Source: an uncultured Candidatus Actinomarina sp. (GTDB lineage: Bacteria > Actinomycetota > Acidimicrobiia > Actinomarinales > Actinomarinaceae). Taken from it: a DNA stretch of 35,526 bases. The stretch is taken from positions 1-35,526 of the forward strand of contig CACKFQ010000008.1 in NCBI GenBank assembly GCA_902599555.1. Reading direction: 5' to 3'. The translations under genes were made by a program, and so were the position numbers. Shown here in pieces: positions 18,220-25,119 of the stretch (within the stretch, counting starts at the first letter, position 1; every line of letters starts with the position of its first letter). The notes beneath the pieces were generated by a model. The model did not search any database and was not told the DNA's origin. It saw only the letters and a list, made by a program, of their open reading frames with translations.

Positions 18220-18900
18220 TTGGATAAATTTAAATCAAAATTTCTTGAAATAAGAGAAGAAGTCAAAGATTTACTTCCAAACAATGAAGGTGTAATTGAT
18301 GCCGTAATTGCTCCAGTGTTTTTTGTTGTGTTGGCTAACTTTGTTGATTTAAATACAGCGATCTTTAGTACAGGTGGATTACTTATTGTTTTTTTAATTT
18401 ACAGAAGACTAAGAAAACAAGATTTAAAGTTTGTTTTTTATGGATTTGTTGGATCTGCTATTGCACTACTTCTGGCAAGACTTCAAGGGAGTGCTTCTGG
18501 GTTTTTCATTCCTGGAATTATAAGAGACGCAACAATTGCAATCTTTGGATTAATTTCGATACTAATAAGAAAGCCATTTACCATATATAGTTCAAAAGCA
18601 TTTAGGAATTGGCCTAAGGGATGGTATTTTCACCCCAGAGTACGCCCTGCTTACACAAAAGTTGCTATTATTTGGACCATTTATTTGTCTCTAAAGGCTG
18701 GGTTACAAATTTACTTCTTTAACAATCCTGAAATACTTGTTGTAATCAAACTTGCAACATCTAATCAAAGCACTTTAATTCTTTTAGTAATTTCATATAT
18801 TGTCGGTCAAAGAAGTTTACAAAATTTAAATGGTCCAAGTGTTGACGAATTCTTAAATAATTCACCTGAACCTTGGATAAGCCAACAAAAAGGATTTTAG
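18220..18900 (+). CDS. DUF3159 family membrane protein
   Basis: The 226-residue protein has four or five hydrophobic segments, starting near residues 28-60. Between them lies the family-typical region FVGSAIALLLARLQGSASGFFIPGII and then FRNWPKGWYFHPRVRPAYTKV. DUF3159 is found almost only in Actinomycetota, which supports the taxonomic reading of the window; its function is not established. The start is TTG at 18220, one base after the purB stop, so expression probably depends on the purA-purB transcript. A MscS-type channel gene follows after 14 nt. Confidence 0.82.
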   Translation: MDKFKSKFLEIREEVKDLLPNNEGVIDAVIAPVFFVVLANFVDLNTAIFSTGGLLIVFLIYRRLRKQDLKFVFYGFVGSAIALLLARLQGSASGFFIPGIIRDATIAIFGLISILIRKPFTIYSSKAFRNWPKGWYFHPRVRPAYTKVAIIWTIYLSLKAGLQIYFFNNPEILVVIKLATSNQSTLILLVISYIVGQRSLQNLNGPSVDEFLNNSPEPWISQQKGF

Positions 18901-18914
18901 GGTAAAATTTAATT

Positions 18915-20135
18915 ATGAATAATTTAACAACGTCTGAACTCTCGTCTCTTGCAATAATTTTTGGGATTTTAGTCATTACTTATTTTGTATTGAGAAGCAT
19001 CCTTTTTCCTACATTAAAAAAAATAGCAAAAAGAACATCTACATTTATTGATGATTTATTTCTTGAAAAAAAATTTCTGAATCGACTTTCATATGTTCTG
19101 GTAATTATAGTTTTTACCTTTTTGACCTCATCTCCTAGATTTAATCTTGAGATATTTTCAAATCCAATAATTTCTAGACTTCTTGATTCATTACTGACTT
19201 TGTTTATCGGTCTTACCATTCTTGAAATGCTCACTGTGTTCAATAAAGTTTCTGAAAATATAGATGTATTAAAAAATAAACCTATCAAAGGATATATTCA
19301 AATAATAAAAATAATTATCTCATCATTCATAGCAATAATTATTTTTGCAATAATAACTGGTCAATCAGTTGCTTACTACATAAGTGGTCTTGGAGCTTTG
19401 ACTGCAGTATTGTTGTTAGTCTTTCAAGATACAATTCTTTCTTTTGTTGCATCAGTCCAAATTGGTCAAAATGACATAATTAAAATTGGTGACTGGATAG
19501 AGGTTCCCGAGTTTAGTGCAGATGGAGATGTTGTAGATATAGCCCTACACACTGTAAAAGTACAGAATTGGGACAAAACAATTACAACAATACCTACATC
19601 AAAAATTGTTAATACTTCTGTGAAAAACTGGAGGGCAATGTCTGAGTATGGAGGGAGAAGGATAAAAAGATCAATATTAATAGATATTTCTAGTATCAAG
19701 TTTTTAACTGCAGAAGAAACAGTTGAACTTCAAAAGCTTTCACCAATTAAAGGCTATATTTCAGAAAAAAACCTGGAGTTAGAAGAGTTTAATAAACTTA
19801 ACAATGAGTCTTCTAACCAATTAGAAACGCGGAGACTTACAAATATAGGAACTTATAGAGCATATGTTGAGAACTATTTGAAACAAAGTCAAAATTTAAA
19901 CACTGACACCATGACTTTTTTAGTTCGTCAATTACCCTCTTCCCCTGAAGGGGTGCCTATAGAAATATATACATTTACGAATACAACAGAGTGGGTTGCT
20001 TATGAAAAAATACAATCGGACATTTTTGATCACTTATTTGCAATTCTTCCAAAATTTGGATTACGTGTTTTCCAAAGTGGTGTAATAGAGGCTGTGGCTA
20101 TGAAAAACTTACCATTTAATCAACTGGACGAATAA
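18915..20135 (+). CDS. MscS-family mechanosensitive channel (YbdG-like)
   Basis: The 406-residue membrane protein has about five N-terminal helices. The pore-lining segment and start of the cytoplasmic beta domain read SGLGALTAVLLLVFQDTILSFVASVQIGQNDIIKIGDWIEVP, and VDIALHTVKVQNWDKTITTIPTSKIVNTSVKNW follows. This extended form, with its insert and C-terminal beta-rich part, matches YbdG/YnaI-type miniconductance channels rather than short MscS. Such channels release solutes on hypo-osmotic shock. It is the last gene of the purA run. Its 3' end overlaps the convergent lnt-like gene by 20 nt. Confidence 0.9.
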   Translation: MNNLTTSELSSLAIIFGILVITYFVLRSILFPTLKKIAKRTSTFIDDLFLEKKFLNRLSYVLVIIVFTFLTSSPRFNLEIFSNPIISRLLDSLLTLFIGLTILEMLTVFNKVSENIDVLKNKPIKGYIQIIKIIISSFIAIIIFAIITGQSVAYYISGLGALTAVLLLVFQDTILSFVASVQIGQNDIIKIGDWIEVPEFSADGDVVDIALHTVKVQNWDKTITTIPTSKIVNTSVKNWRAMSEYGGRRIKRSILIDISSIKFLTAEETVELQKLSPIKGYISEKNLELEEFNKLNNESSNQLETRRLTNIGTYRAYVENYLKQSQNLNTDTMTFLVRQLPSSPEGVPIEIYTFTNTTEWVAYEKIQSDIFDHLFAILPKFGLRVFQSGVIEAVAMKNLPFNQLDE

Positions 20136-21603
20136 GTTCTCTAGCAAACTTAAGAGCTCCAAATATTATAAAGATATAATTTAAATAATTTCCATATTTG
20201 CTGTATGGAGTTTCTGTTTGTCTTACCTCAAGTTTTTCAGTTAATGTTGTTGTTTCAAATAATTCAGTTTTAGAAATAACTTTTCCATTGTGATCTATGA
20301 ACGCTGATTTACCTGTAATTGCTGCATGTACAATTGGTCTCTCGTTTGAAATTGCATTTGCCCTGGACATTAATATAAATTGGTCCGACATCCCGCTTTC
20401 TCCATAGCTTGCTTGGTTAGTAAGAATTACAACCAACTCTGCACCGTCCAAGACACTGTTCCTAATGTATCTTTGGAAAGAACCTTCAAATGAAATAACA
20501 GTTGATATTTTTGTATCATTAACCATAAATATTTTTTGACCATCTCCCCTAATCATGTCACGAGGAACCAGTGCTAGTGGGGGAATCCAGTCTAAATATT
20601 TTCTAAAAGGTATATATTCTCCAAATGGTACTGGATGCTGTTTTAGATATTGATCTACAATCTCTCCCTCTCTGTTAATAAAGATTCCATAGTTTTCGAA
20701 ATATTCTTTTTGTACAGGTCTGTCTCCCCCAATTAAAAAATATGAATCTAATCTCAAAGCTTGAGCAGAAACGTCATTTTGAACTCTACTATGTACTCCC
20801 GGATCATTATTAAATCCTGTTGAGCTCTCAGGCCAAACTACTAAATCAAAATTCCCTTCGAGAGATTGAGTTTGAACTAAATGGCTATCATAAATTTTTT
20901 GCCTTTCATTGCTGCATCTGTTTTTTGCACCAGGACAAGGACTGTTTCCTTGAACGATTGTAATGTTGAGTTCTGATGTTTCTAACTGAGTGTTCTGATA
21001 GTCATTAACAACATAGTTTGAAATAAATATTGTGAAAATTATTAATAAAAATATGCTGTAATCCTTTAAGTAATTTTTTGGTTTGCTTTTTGAAAAAACA
21101 CCAAGTGCAATTACTAAAGGAAGAGATTGTAGTAAAAGCGAAGATCCAGTTGGTCCAAAGTTTCTGAATGTCAAAGGTACTTCAAAAAATAATGGGCTAT
21201 CTATAGGGCCTGTCAGTAAAACTGTTGATGGAAAACCCCAAGGAAATCCTCCAAAAGGAAAATATGCTCTGATCAAATCGAAGACTGCTAACGCTGCCAA
21301 CAATACATAGAAATTATTTCCAGATTTTGTATTTAGATAAGAAAATAATTTTGAGAATACTCCATACATCAACCCCATCAAAAATGTCAAAGGTATCCAG
21401 GCTTCAAGTCCTATTGATTGAATTCCTAATAAAATCACGCCGTAAGCAACACACCCAAAGATAAACCCTGACAGAAAAGATTTTTTACTTGAAAGCAATG
21501 AATAATAAAAAAGATAAAGTGCAGGAAATATTAAATACCAATAATCATAAGGAGGGAAACTTAAGAAGTAGAGCAAGCCGGCAATAATGGCGTTCATAAA
21601 CAT
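20116..21603 (-). CDS. lnt: Apolipoprotein N-acyltransferase-like protein with Cys-to-Ser active site
   Basis: The 495-residue protein has about six N-terminal membrane helices, then a nitrilase-type domain (from about residue 210), the architecture of Lnt, which adds the third acyl chain to lipoproteins. The catalytic Glu is present in VVWPESS (E259) and the Lys in LKQHPVPFGEY (K321). The nucleophile position, normally in ICYE, reads VISFE, with serine 371 encoded by TCA at 20493-20491. Surrounding residues, including LTNQASYGESG, are well kept. Either the enzyme uses an altered chemistry or it has lost acyltransferase activity. It follows the TauE/SafE gene by 37 nt on the same strand. Confidence 0.88.
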   Translation of the reverse strand: MFMNAIIAGLLYFLSFPPYDYWYLIFPALYLFYYSLLSSKKSFLSGFIFGCVAYGVILLGIQSIGLEAWIPLTFLMGLMYGVFSKLFSYLNTKSGNNFYVLLAALAVFDLIRAYFPFGGFPWGFPSTVLLTGPIDSPLFFEVPLTFRNFGPTGSSLLLQSLPLVIALGVFSKSKPKNYLKDYSIFLLIIFTIFISNYVVNDYQNTQLETSELNITIVQGNSPCPGAKNRCSNERQKIYDSHLVQTQSLEGNFDLVVWPESSTGFNNDPGVHSRVQNDVSAQALRLDSYFLIGGDRPVQKEYFENYGIFINREGEIVDQYLKQHPVPFGEYIPFRKYLDWIPPLALVPRDMIRGDGQKIFMVNDTKISTVISFEGSFQRYIRNSVLDGAELVVILTNQASYGESGMSDQFILMSRANAISNERPIVHAAITGKSAFIDHNGKVISKTELFETTTLTEKLEVRQTETPYSKYGNYLNYIFIIFGALKFARELIRPVD

Positions 21604-21640
21604 ATGCTTATATGTTAATAATCCCCCTAGTTGAAATAAA

Positions 21641-22375
21641 CTAATTTATGTTTCTCAAAATAACATAAAGCCCAGAAATAATAGAAAAATAAGTTACTGA
21701 CTGGGCAATAAAACTGTCTGAGACTTTTGAGAAAAGAGAGCTAGAAACTCTAATGCCTACCAAAACAACTGGAAGAAATAACATAAATAAAAGTAGGTGG
21801 TCAACATAAAGATTGCCACTAAGAATTAAAAGAGACAATGTAATCAAAATGCCTATGCTAAATACACTATTTAGAGACGGCCTAAATTCCTGAGATTTAG
21901 TATTCCTGTAAAGCAAAGCTACAGGAGGACCACCAATGGCTGCGATCATCCCAAAAATACCTGAAAAAGTACCTGCAAAAAAGGAATTCAAAATATTTCT
22001 GTTTATTTCCCACCCAAAAAAAGAGCCTGCACCTGCAATAAAAACAATAAGCCCTACAGAGATTGATAAATATTTTTCGGATAAGTTTAACAATAATAAA
22101 AGTCCAATTGGTCCCCCTATTAATCGGCCTAAAATAAGTGGCTTGACTTTAGATAAATCAACTTCGTCTTTTTCTCTGTAAAAAACTCTTAAAGCAAGCG
22201 GTAAACCAAGTAACGCTAGTAGTTGAGGTACAAGACGAGGCTCAATTTGAACAATTATTGGTGAAGCGATAACAGCAAAGCCAAAACCCAAAATGCCTTG
22301 AACAGCAGAACCGATAAAAAGCAATATTGCAATAGAAATTACTTCAAATAGCGTTAAGTCAAACGGTAAATTCAA
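21641..22375 (-). CDS. TauE/SafE-family (TSUP) anion exporter
   Basis: The 244-residue membrane protein has about eight hydrophobic helices. The family pattern includes GSAVQGILGFGFAVIASPIIV near residues 22-42 and the second-repeat motif FFAGTFSGIFGMIAAIGGPPVALLY near 133-157. TSUP proteins move sulfur-containing anions such as sulfite or sulfoacetate across the inner membrane; the substrate here is unknown. The start is TTG at 22375-22373, sharing the tetranucleotide TTGA with the stop of the upstream selenoprotein gene. Its translation may therefore be coupled to full reading of that gene. Confidence 0.87.
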   Translation of the reverse strand: MNLPFDLTLFEVISIAILLFIGSAVQGILGFGFAVIASPIIVQIEPRLVPQLLALLGLPLALRVFYREKDEVDLSKVKPLILGRLIGGPIGLLLLLNLSEKYLSISVGLIVFIAGAGSFFGWEINRNILNSFFAGTFSGIFGMIAAIGGPPVALLYRNTKSQEFRPSLNSVFSIGILITLSLLILSGNLYVDHLLLFMLFLPVVLVGIRVSSSLFSKVSDSFIAQSVTYFSIISGLYVILRNIN

Positions 22376-22608
22376 CCAAGATCTTCTTCAATTAATTTGA
22401 GAATTTCTCCATCTTCTGAGTGTCTTCCAAGTTCTTTTTTTGAAAATAATAATTTCTCATTTAAATGGAACTCAAATACTCCTCCACCGCTTGGAATTAG
22501 TTGAATATTTGTAACTTTGTTACCGTAAACTTCTAAGATATCTTCAATCGTGCCAACTGCACGAGGTGTGTAGTTTCAAACTACACAAAATTCAAGTTTG
22601 ATTTCCAT
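22372..22608 (-). CDS. SelW/Rdx-family selenoprotein with in-frame UGA (Sec)
   Basis: The 78-residue thioredoxin-like protein starts at ATG 22608. Codon 11 is TGA (22578-22576) in a Cys8-Val-Val-Sec11 motif, exactly where Rdx (SelW/SelT/SelH) proteins have CxxC or CxxU. The rest reads through without other stops and keeps the Rdx pattern: IEDILEVYGNKVTNIQLIPSG, then GGVFEFHLNEKLLFSKKE, and the GRHSEDGEI C-terminal segment. After codon 1 the frame contains no ATG, GTG or TTG, so the conserved part cannot be translated without decoding the UGA. TGA is an ordinary stop elsewhere in the window, so the code is not reassigned. The family is thought to act in thiol redox. No clear Shine-Dalgarno is seen. 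It is the first gene of a run with TauE/SafE and lnt. Confidence 0.85.
22548..22578 (-). promoter_or_regulatory. bSECIS-like hairpin directly after the Sec UGA
   Basis: In the minus-strand mRNA the UGA (22578-22576) is followed by 11 nt and then a perfect 6-bp stem. UCGUGC (22564-22559) pairs with GCACGA (22553-22548) around the loop AGUUG. Known bacterial SECIS elements have a 4-16 bp upper stem, a small apical loop with a G among its first two bases, and roughly 16-37 nt between UGA and that loop. Here the loop starts 17 nt after the UGA and its second base is G. SelB binding is inferred. Confidence 0.7.
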
Positions 22609-22645
22609 AACTAAATACTATCATATAAAAAGTTAAAGGAGTTGA

Positions 22646-24544
22646 GTGCACAACTATTCAGATATATTTTTAGGAAAACTAGAAGAAGACTTAAAAAATA
22701 CAATCGAAGAATGTAAAGATTTGGTTAGTAATATTAAATCTTCTGAAAATATCGATTTATCGAATTTTAATGAGCTGGAGAGTGCAATTTATGATCTTTC
22801 AGGACGCATTGCATTTATGGGAGATGTACATCCAGATGAAAAAATAAGAAATTTTGGAAATGAAGCAGATTCAAAAATACAAAATCTTGCACTTGAAATA
22901 TTTAAAGATCAAGATCTATACGAAAAGTTTAAAGAAATAGAAACTAAAAATTTAGACGAAGAATCGAAAACATTTTATAGAGATTTAGAAATTGACTTCA
23001 AAGATGCAGGACATGGTCTATCAGGTGAAAAAAAGGATAGGCTCACAGAAATCGAAAAAAAGCTTATCGATCTCAGCATTTCTTTTTCAGAAAATATTGC
23101 AAAGGACAAAACTGAAGTTATGTTTTTGGAAGATGAACTAAAAGGTCTGAGTCAAAACGAACTTAAAAACTTGAAGAAAAATAATGATAGTTTTGTTATA
23201 ACAATGGCATATCCAGACATCAATGCTGTTATGGAAAACTGCAGTGTGAGAAAGACTAGAGAAATTGTTTGGAAAGCTTTTAACAATCGAGCTGTAAAAG
23301 AAAATAGTCCAATTCTTGAAGAAGCTGTTCAACTAAGAAATGAAAAAGCTTTGTTGTTTGGATTTAAAACTTGGGCTGAATATAGATTGCAGAATAGGAT
23401 GGCAAAGTCACCAAAAAATGTAGCTTCAATGTATGAGAGCTTGATTCCAAAATTACAAAAAGCAGCTGAAGTAGAAAAAATTGAACTTGCAATAGATAAC
23501 ATCGAAATTTCTGATATAACACCTTGGGATATACGCTATTTTATTTCAAAAGAAAGAAGTAAGGTAAGCAGCATTGAGAATAGTGAATTAAAAAAATTCT
23601 TTTACATACATGATGTGAAAACTGAAATGTTTAAAGTTTGTGAAGAAGTATTTGATTTGCATATAAAACCTGAATCGAATGAAACTGCATGGCATGAAGA
23701 TGTTGAGCTTTGGTCTTTATGGGAAAAAAATGGTCAACAATTAGCATATTTTTATTTAGACCTTTATCCAAGAGAAGGAAAATTTACACACGCTGCAGTA
23801 TTCGACATATCTTCTGGTGGATCTAGTAGACAAGAGTTGCCAATATGCTCAATGGTTGCAAATTTCCCAAACCCGAACATAGGAGATGGGTTAATGACTT
23901 TCGATGAAGTTGAAACTCTTTTTCACGAATTTGGCCATGTTCTACACAATGGAATTGGGAAATCAAAATATACGAGATTTGTTGGTGCAAACTGTGAATG
24001 GGACTTCGTTGAAGCACCAAGTCAGATTATGGAGCATTGGGTATGGAAAGTAGATTGTATGAAAAGAATTTCAACGCATATTGAATCTGGTGAATCATTG
24101 TCTGAAGAAATATGTGAAAAATTGAATAAATCTAAAAATATTGGAGTTAGTTTACTTACACTCAGGCAGGTTTCATTTGGTCTTGCGGACCAACATTTAC
24201 ATGGTGAAAACTTTAAAGACAGCCTTTTAGAAATAGAACATGCATCTCAAAAAGTTACAACAATAACATATCCGAAAGACATCAATCACCTAGCAGCTTT
24301 TGGACATCTACTTGGTGGGTATGATGCAGCTTATTATGGTTATTTGTGGGCTGAAATAATCGGTGATGACTTATTTAGTAGATTTGAAAATGAAGGGATA
24401 TTGTCTAATTCTGTTGGTGTTGACTATAAAAATAAAATTCTAAAGCCTGGAGGAACTGTACCTGCTGAAAACATGGTTCAGGACTTTTTAGGTAGAAAAT
24501 GGAATGACGAGGCCTTTTTGTCCCAAAAAAACTTGTCAAAATAA
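22646..24544 (+). CDS. M3-family oligopeptidase (PrlC/thimet oligopeptidase-like)
   Basis: The 632-residue cytoplasmic zinc peptidase degrades short peptides. The active site is FHEFGHVLH, with zinc ligands H427 and H431, catalytic E428 and third ligand E456 in FVEAPSQIMEHW. The substrate-binding region near the C-terminus includes HLLGGYDAAYYGYLWAEIIGDDLF. No signal peptide is present. The start is GTG at 22646 with AAAGGA 5 nt upstream. It diverges from the selenoprotein gene across only 37 nt, so the two promoters must be close or overlapping. Confidence 0.95.
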   Translation: MHNYSDIFLGKLEEDLKNTIEECKDLVSNIKSSENIDLSNFNELESAIYDLSGRIAFMGDVHPDEKIRNFGNEADSKIQNLALEIFKDQDLYEKFKEIETKNLDEESKTFYRDLEIDFKDAGHGLSGEKKDRLTEIEKKLIDLSISFSENIAKDKTEVMFLEDELKGLSQNELKNLKKNNDSFVITMAYPDINAVMENCSVRKTREIVWKAFNNRAVKENSPILEEAVQLRNEKALLFGFKTWAEYRLQNRMAKSPKNVASMYESLIPKLQKAAEVEKIELAIDNIEISDITPWDIRYFISKERSKVSSIENSELKKFFYIHDVKTEMFKVCEEVFDLHIKPESNETAWHEDVELWSLWEKNGQQLAYFYLDLYPREGKFTHAAVFDISSGGSSRQELPICSMVANFPNPNIGDGLMTFDEVETLFHEFGHVLHNGIGKSKYTRFVGANCEWDFVEAPSQIMEHWVWKVDCMKRISTHIESGESLSEEICEKLNKSKNIGVSLLTLRQVSFGLADQHLHGENFKDSLLEIEHASQKVTTITYPKDINHLAAFGHLLGGYDAAYYGYLWAEIIGDDLFSRFENEGILSNSVGVDYKNKILKPGGTVPAENMVQDFLGRKWNDEAFLSQKNLSK

Positions 24545-24573
24545 AGTTGCCATCTAAAATAAAAGTGTTAAGC

Positions 24574-24591
24574 TTGTGAATATATTCACAA
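24574..24591. repeat. 18-bp perfect palindrome (possible operator)
   Basis: TTGTGAATATATTCACAA is its own reverse complement over all 18 bases. It lies in the 65-nt gap between the M3 peptidase and the small Cys/His protein gene, 8 nt ahead of that gene's ribosome binding site. It is not followed by a U-tract, so a protein-binding operator or a short mRNA hairpin is more likely than a terminator. No matching regulator family is identified. Confidence 0.45.
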
Positions 24592-24609
24592 AGTATATAA
24601 AGGAATAAA

Positions 24610-24804
24610 ATGACAGACGGATTAAAAGCTAGTCAAATTAAGGGCGGAATAAGGCCATCAAAAAGTTTTGACCAGGGCAGAGTATGTAAAGATGAATCTT
24701 GCAGTACTCAATTAAGTATATATAACAAAAGAGATCATTGCTTCAACCATGCTCCAGTGAAATATCCTAGAGTTAGAGGCAGAATTCTCCAAGAAACTGC
24801 TTAA
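24610..24804 (+). CDS. Small Cys/His putative zinc-binding protein
   Basis: The 64-residue basic protein has the spacing C26-x4-C31-x12-C44-x2-H47 (VCKDESCSTQLSIYNKRDHCFNH), which could form one zinc knuckle. An N-terminal basic stretch precedes it and a Lys/Arg-rich tail (KYPRVRGR) follows. I do not recognise a named family, but similar short CxxxxC...CxxH proteins occur in actinobacteria, and a nucleic-acid-binding role is a reasonable guess. It has one of the best ribosome binding sites in the window (AAAGGA, 5 nt before ATG) and its own strong terminator, so it is probably well expressed. Confidence 0.7.
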   Translation: MTDGLKASQIKGGIRPSKSFDQGRVCKDESCSTQLSIYNKRDHCFNHAPVKYPRVRGRILQETA

Positions 24805-24812
24805 GTTTTAAA

Positions 24813-24822
24813 CCCCCCCCCC
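24813..24822. repeat. Homopolymeric tract of ten C
   Basis: Ten consecutive C residues follow the stop of the small Cys/His gene by 8 nt in an otherwise AT-rich genome. Such a run is prone to slippage in replication and in sequencing, so the exact length is uncertain. It lies outside coding sequence and precedes two consecutive hairpins. Confidence 0.8.
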
Positions 24823-24826
24823 TAAT

Positions 24827-24848
24827 GAAATCTCCCCCACGAGATTTC
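24827..24848 (+). repeat. 8-bp hairpin between the C-tract and the terminator
   Basis: GAAATCTC (24827-24834) and GAGATTTC (24841-24848) form a perfect stem around the loop CCCCAC. No U-tract follows it. It ends 2 nt before the stem of the main terminator, so the transcript would end in two stacked hairpins. It may protect the mRNA 3' end from exonucleases. Confidence 0.55.
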
Positions 24849-24850
24849 CG

Positions 24851-24883
24851 ATAAGCCCCTATGAAAATAGGGGCTTATTTTAT
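24851..24883 (+). terminator. Rho-independent terminator with GAAA tetraloop
   Basis: A perfect 12-bp stem (ATAAGCCCCTAT at 24851-24862, complement at 24867-24878) is closed by a GNRA-type loop, GAAA. TTTTAT follows within and beyond the 3' arm. It terminates the small Cys/His gene. On the other strand the sequence after the stem has no good T-run, so it is mainly a plus-strand terminator. Confidence 0.9.
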
Positions 24884-24909
24884 AAATACATCATTATTAT
24901 TATTTAATT

Positions 24910-25119
24910 ATGGAAACAAAGTTTACTGTACCTGAAATTAGTTGTGGACATTGTAAAGAAACAATTGAGTCAACAATAAATAGTCTCGAAAATGTTGAAG
25001 CTGTCAATGTTGATATTGATCAAAAATCAGTAGAAGTTAAGTCTTCCTCAGATCTAGATTTGTCTCTGGTTTCTAACATGCTCGATGAACAAGGCTATAC
25101 AGTTGTCGAATCAAGTTAA
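24910..25119 (+). CDS. copZ: Heavy-metal-associated domain protein (CopZ-like copper chaperone)
   Basis: The 69-residue single HMA domain has a beta-alpha-beta-beta-alpha-beta pattern. The metal site is ISCGHCKETI, giving C14 and C17 of the CxxC motif with H16 between them, as in CopZ-type chaperones. These carry Cu(I) in the cytoplasm to a P-type ATPase. The gene directly overlaps the copper-ATPase gene, which supports this role. No strong Shine-Dalgarno is seen before the ATG; a terminator lies just upstream, so a promoter is expected in the 27 nt from 24884 to 24909. Confidence 0.9.
   Translation: METKFTVPEISCGHCKETIESTINSLENVEAVNVDIDQKSVEVKSSSDLDLSLVSNMLDEQGYTVVESS

Noticed and set aside
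22372..22608. The TGA-containing frame as a pseudogene or frameshift
   Set aside because: There is a single stop, at the exact Sec position of the family. The rest is intact, a SECIS-like hairpin follows, and the TTGA overlap with the next gene is preserved.
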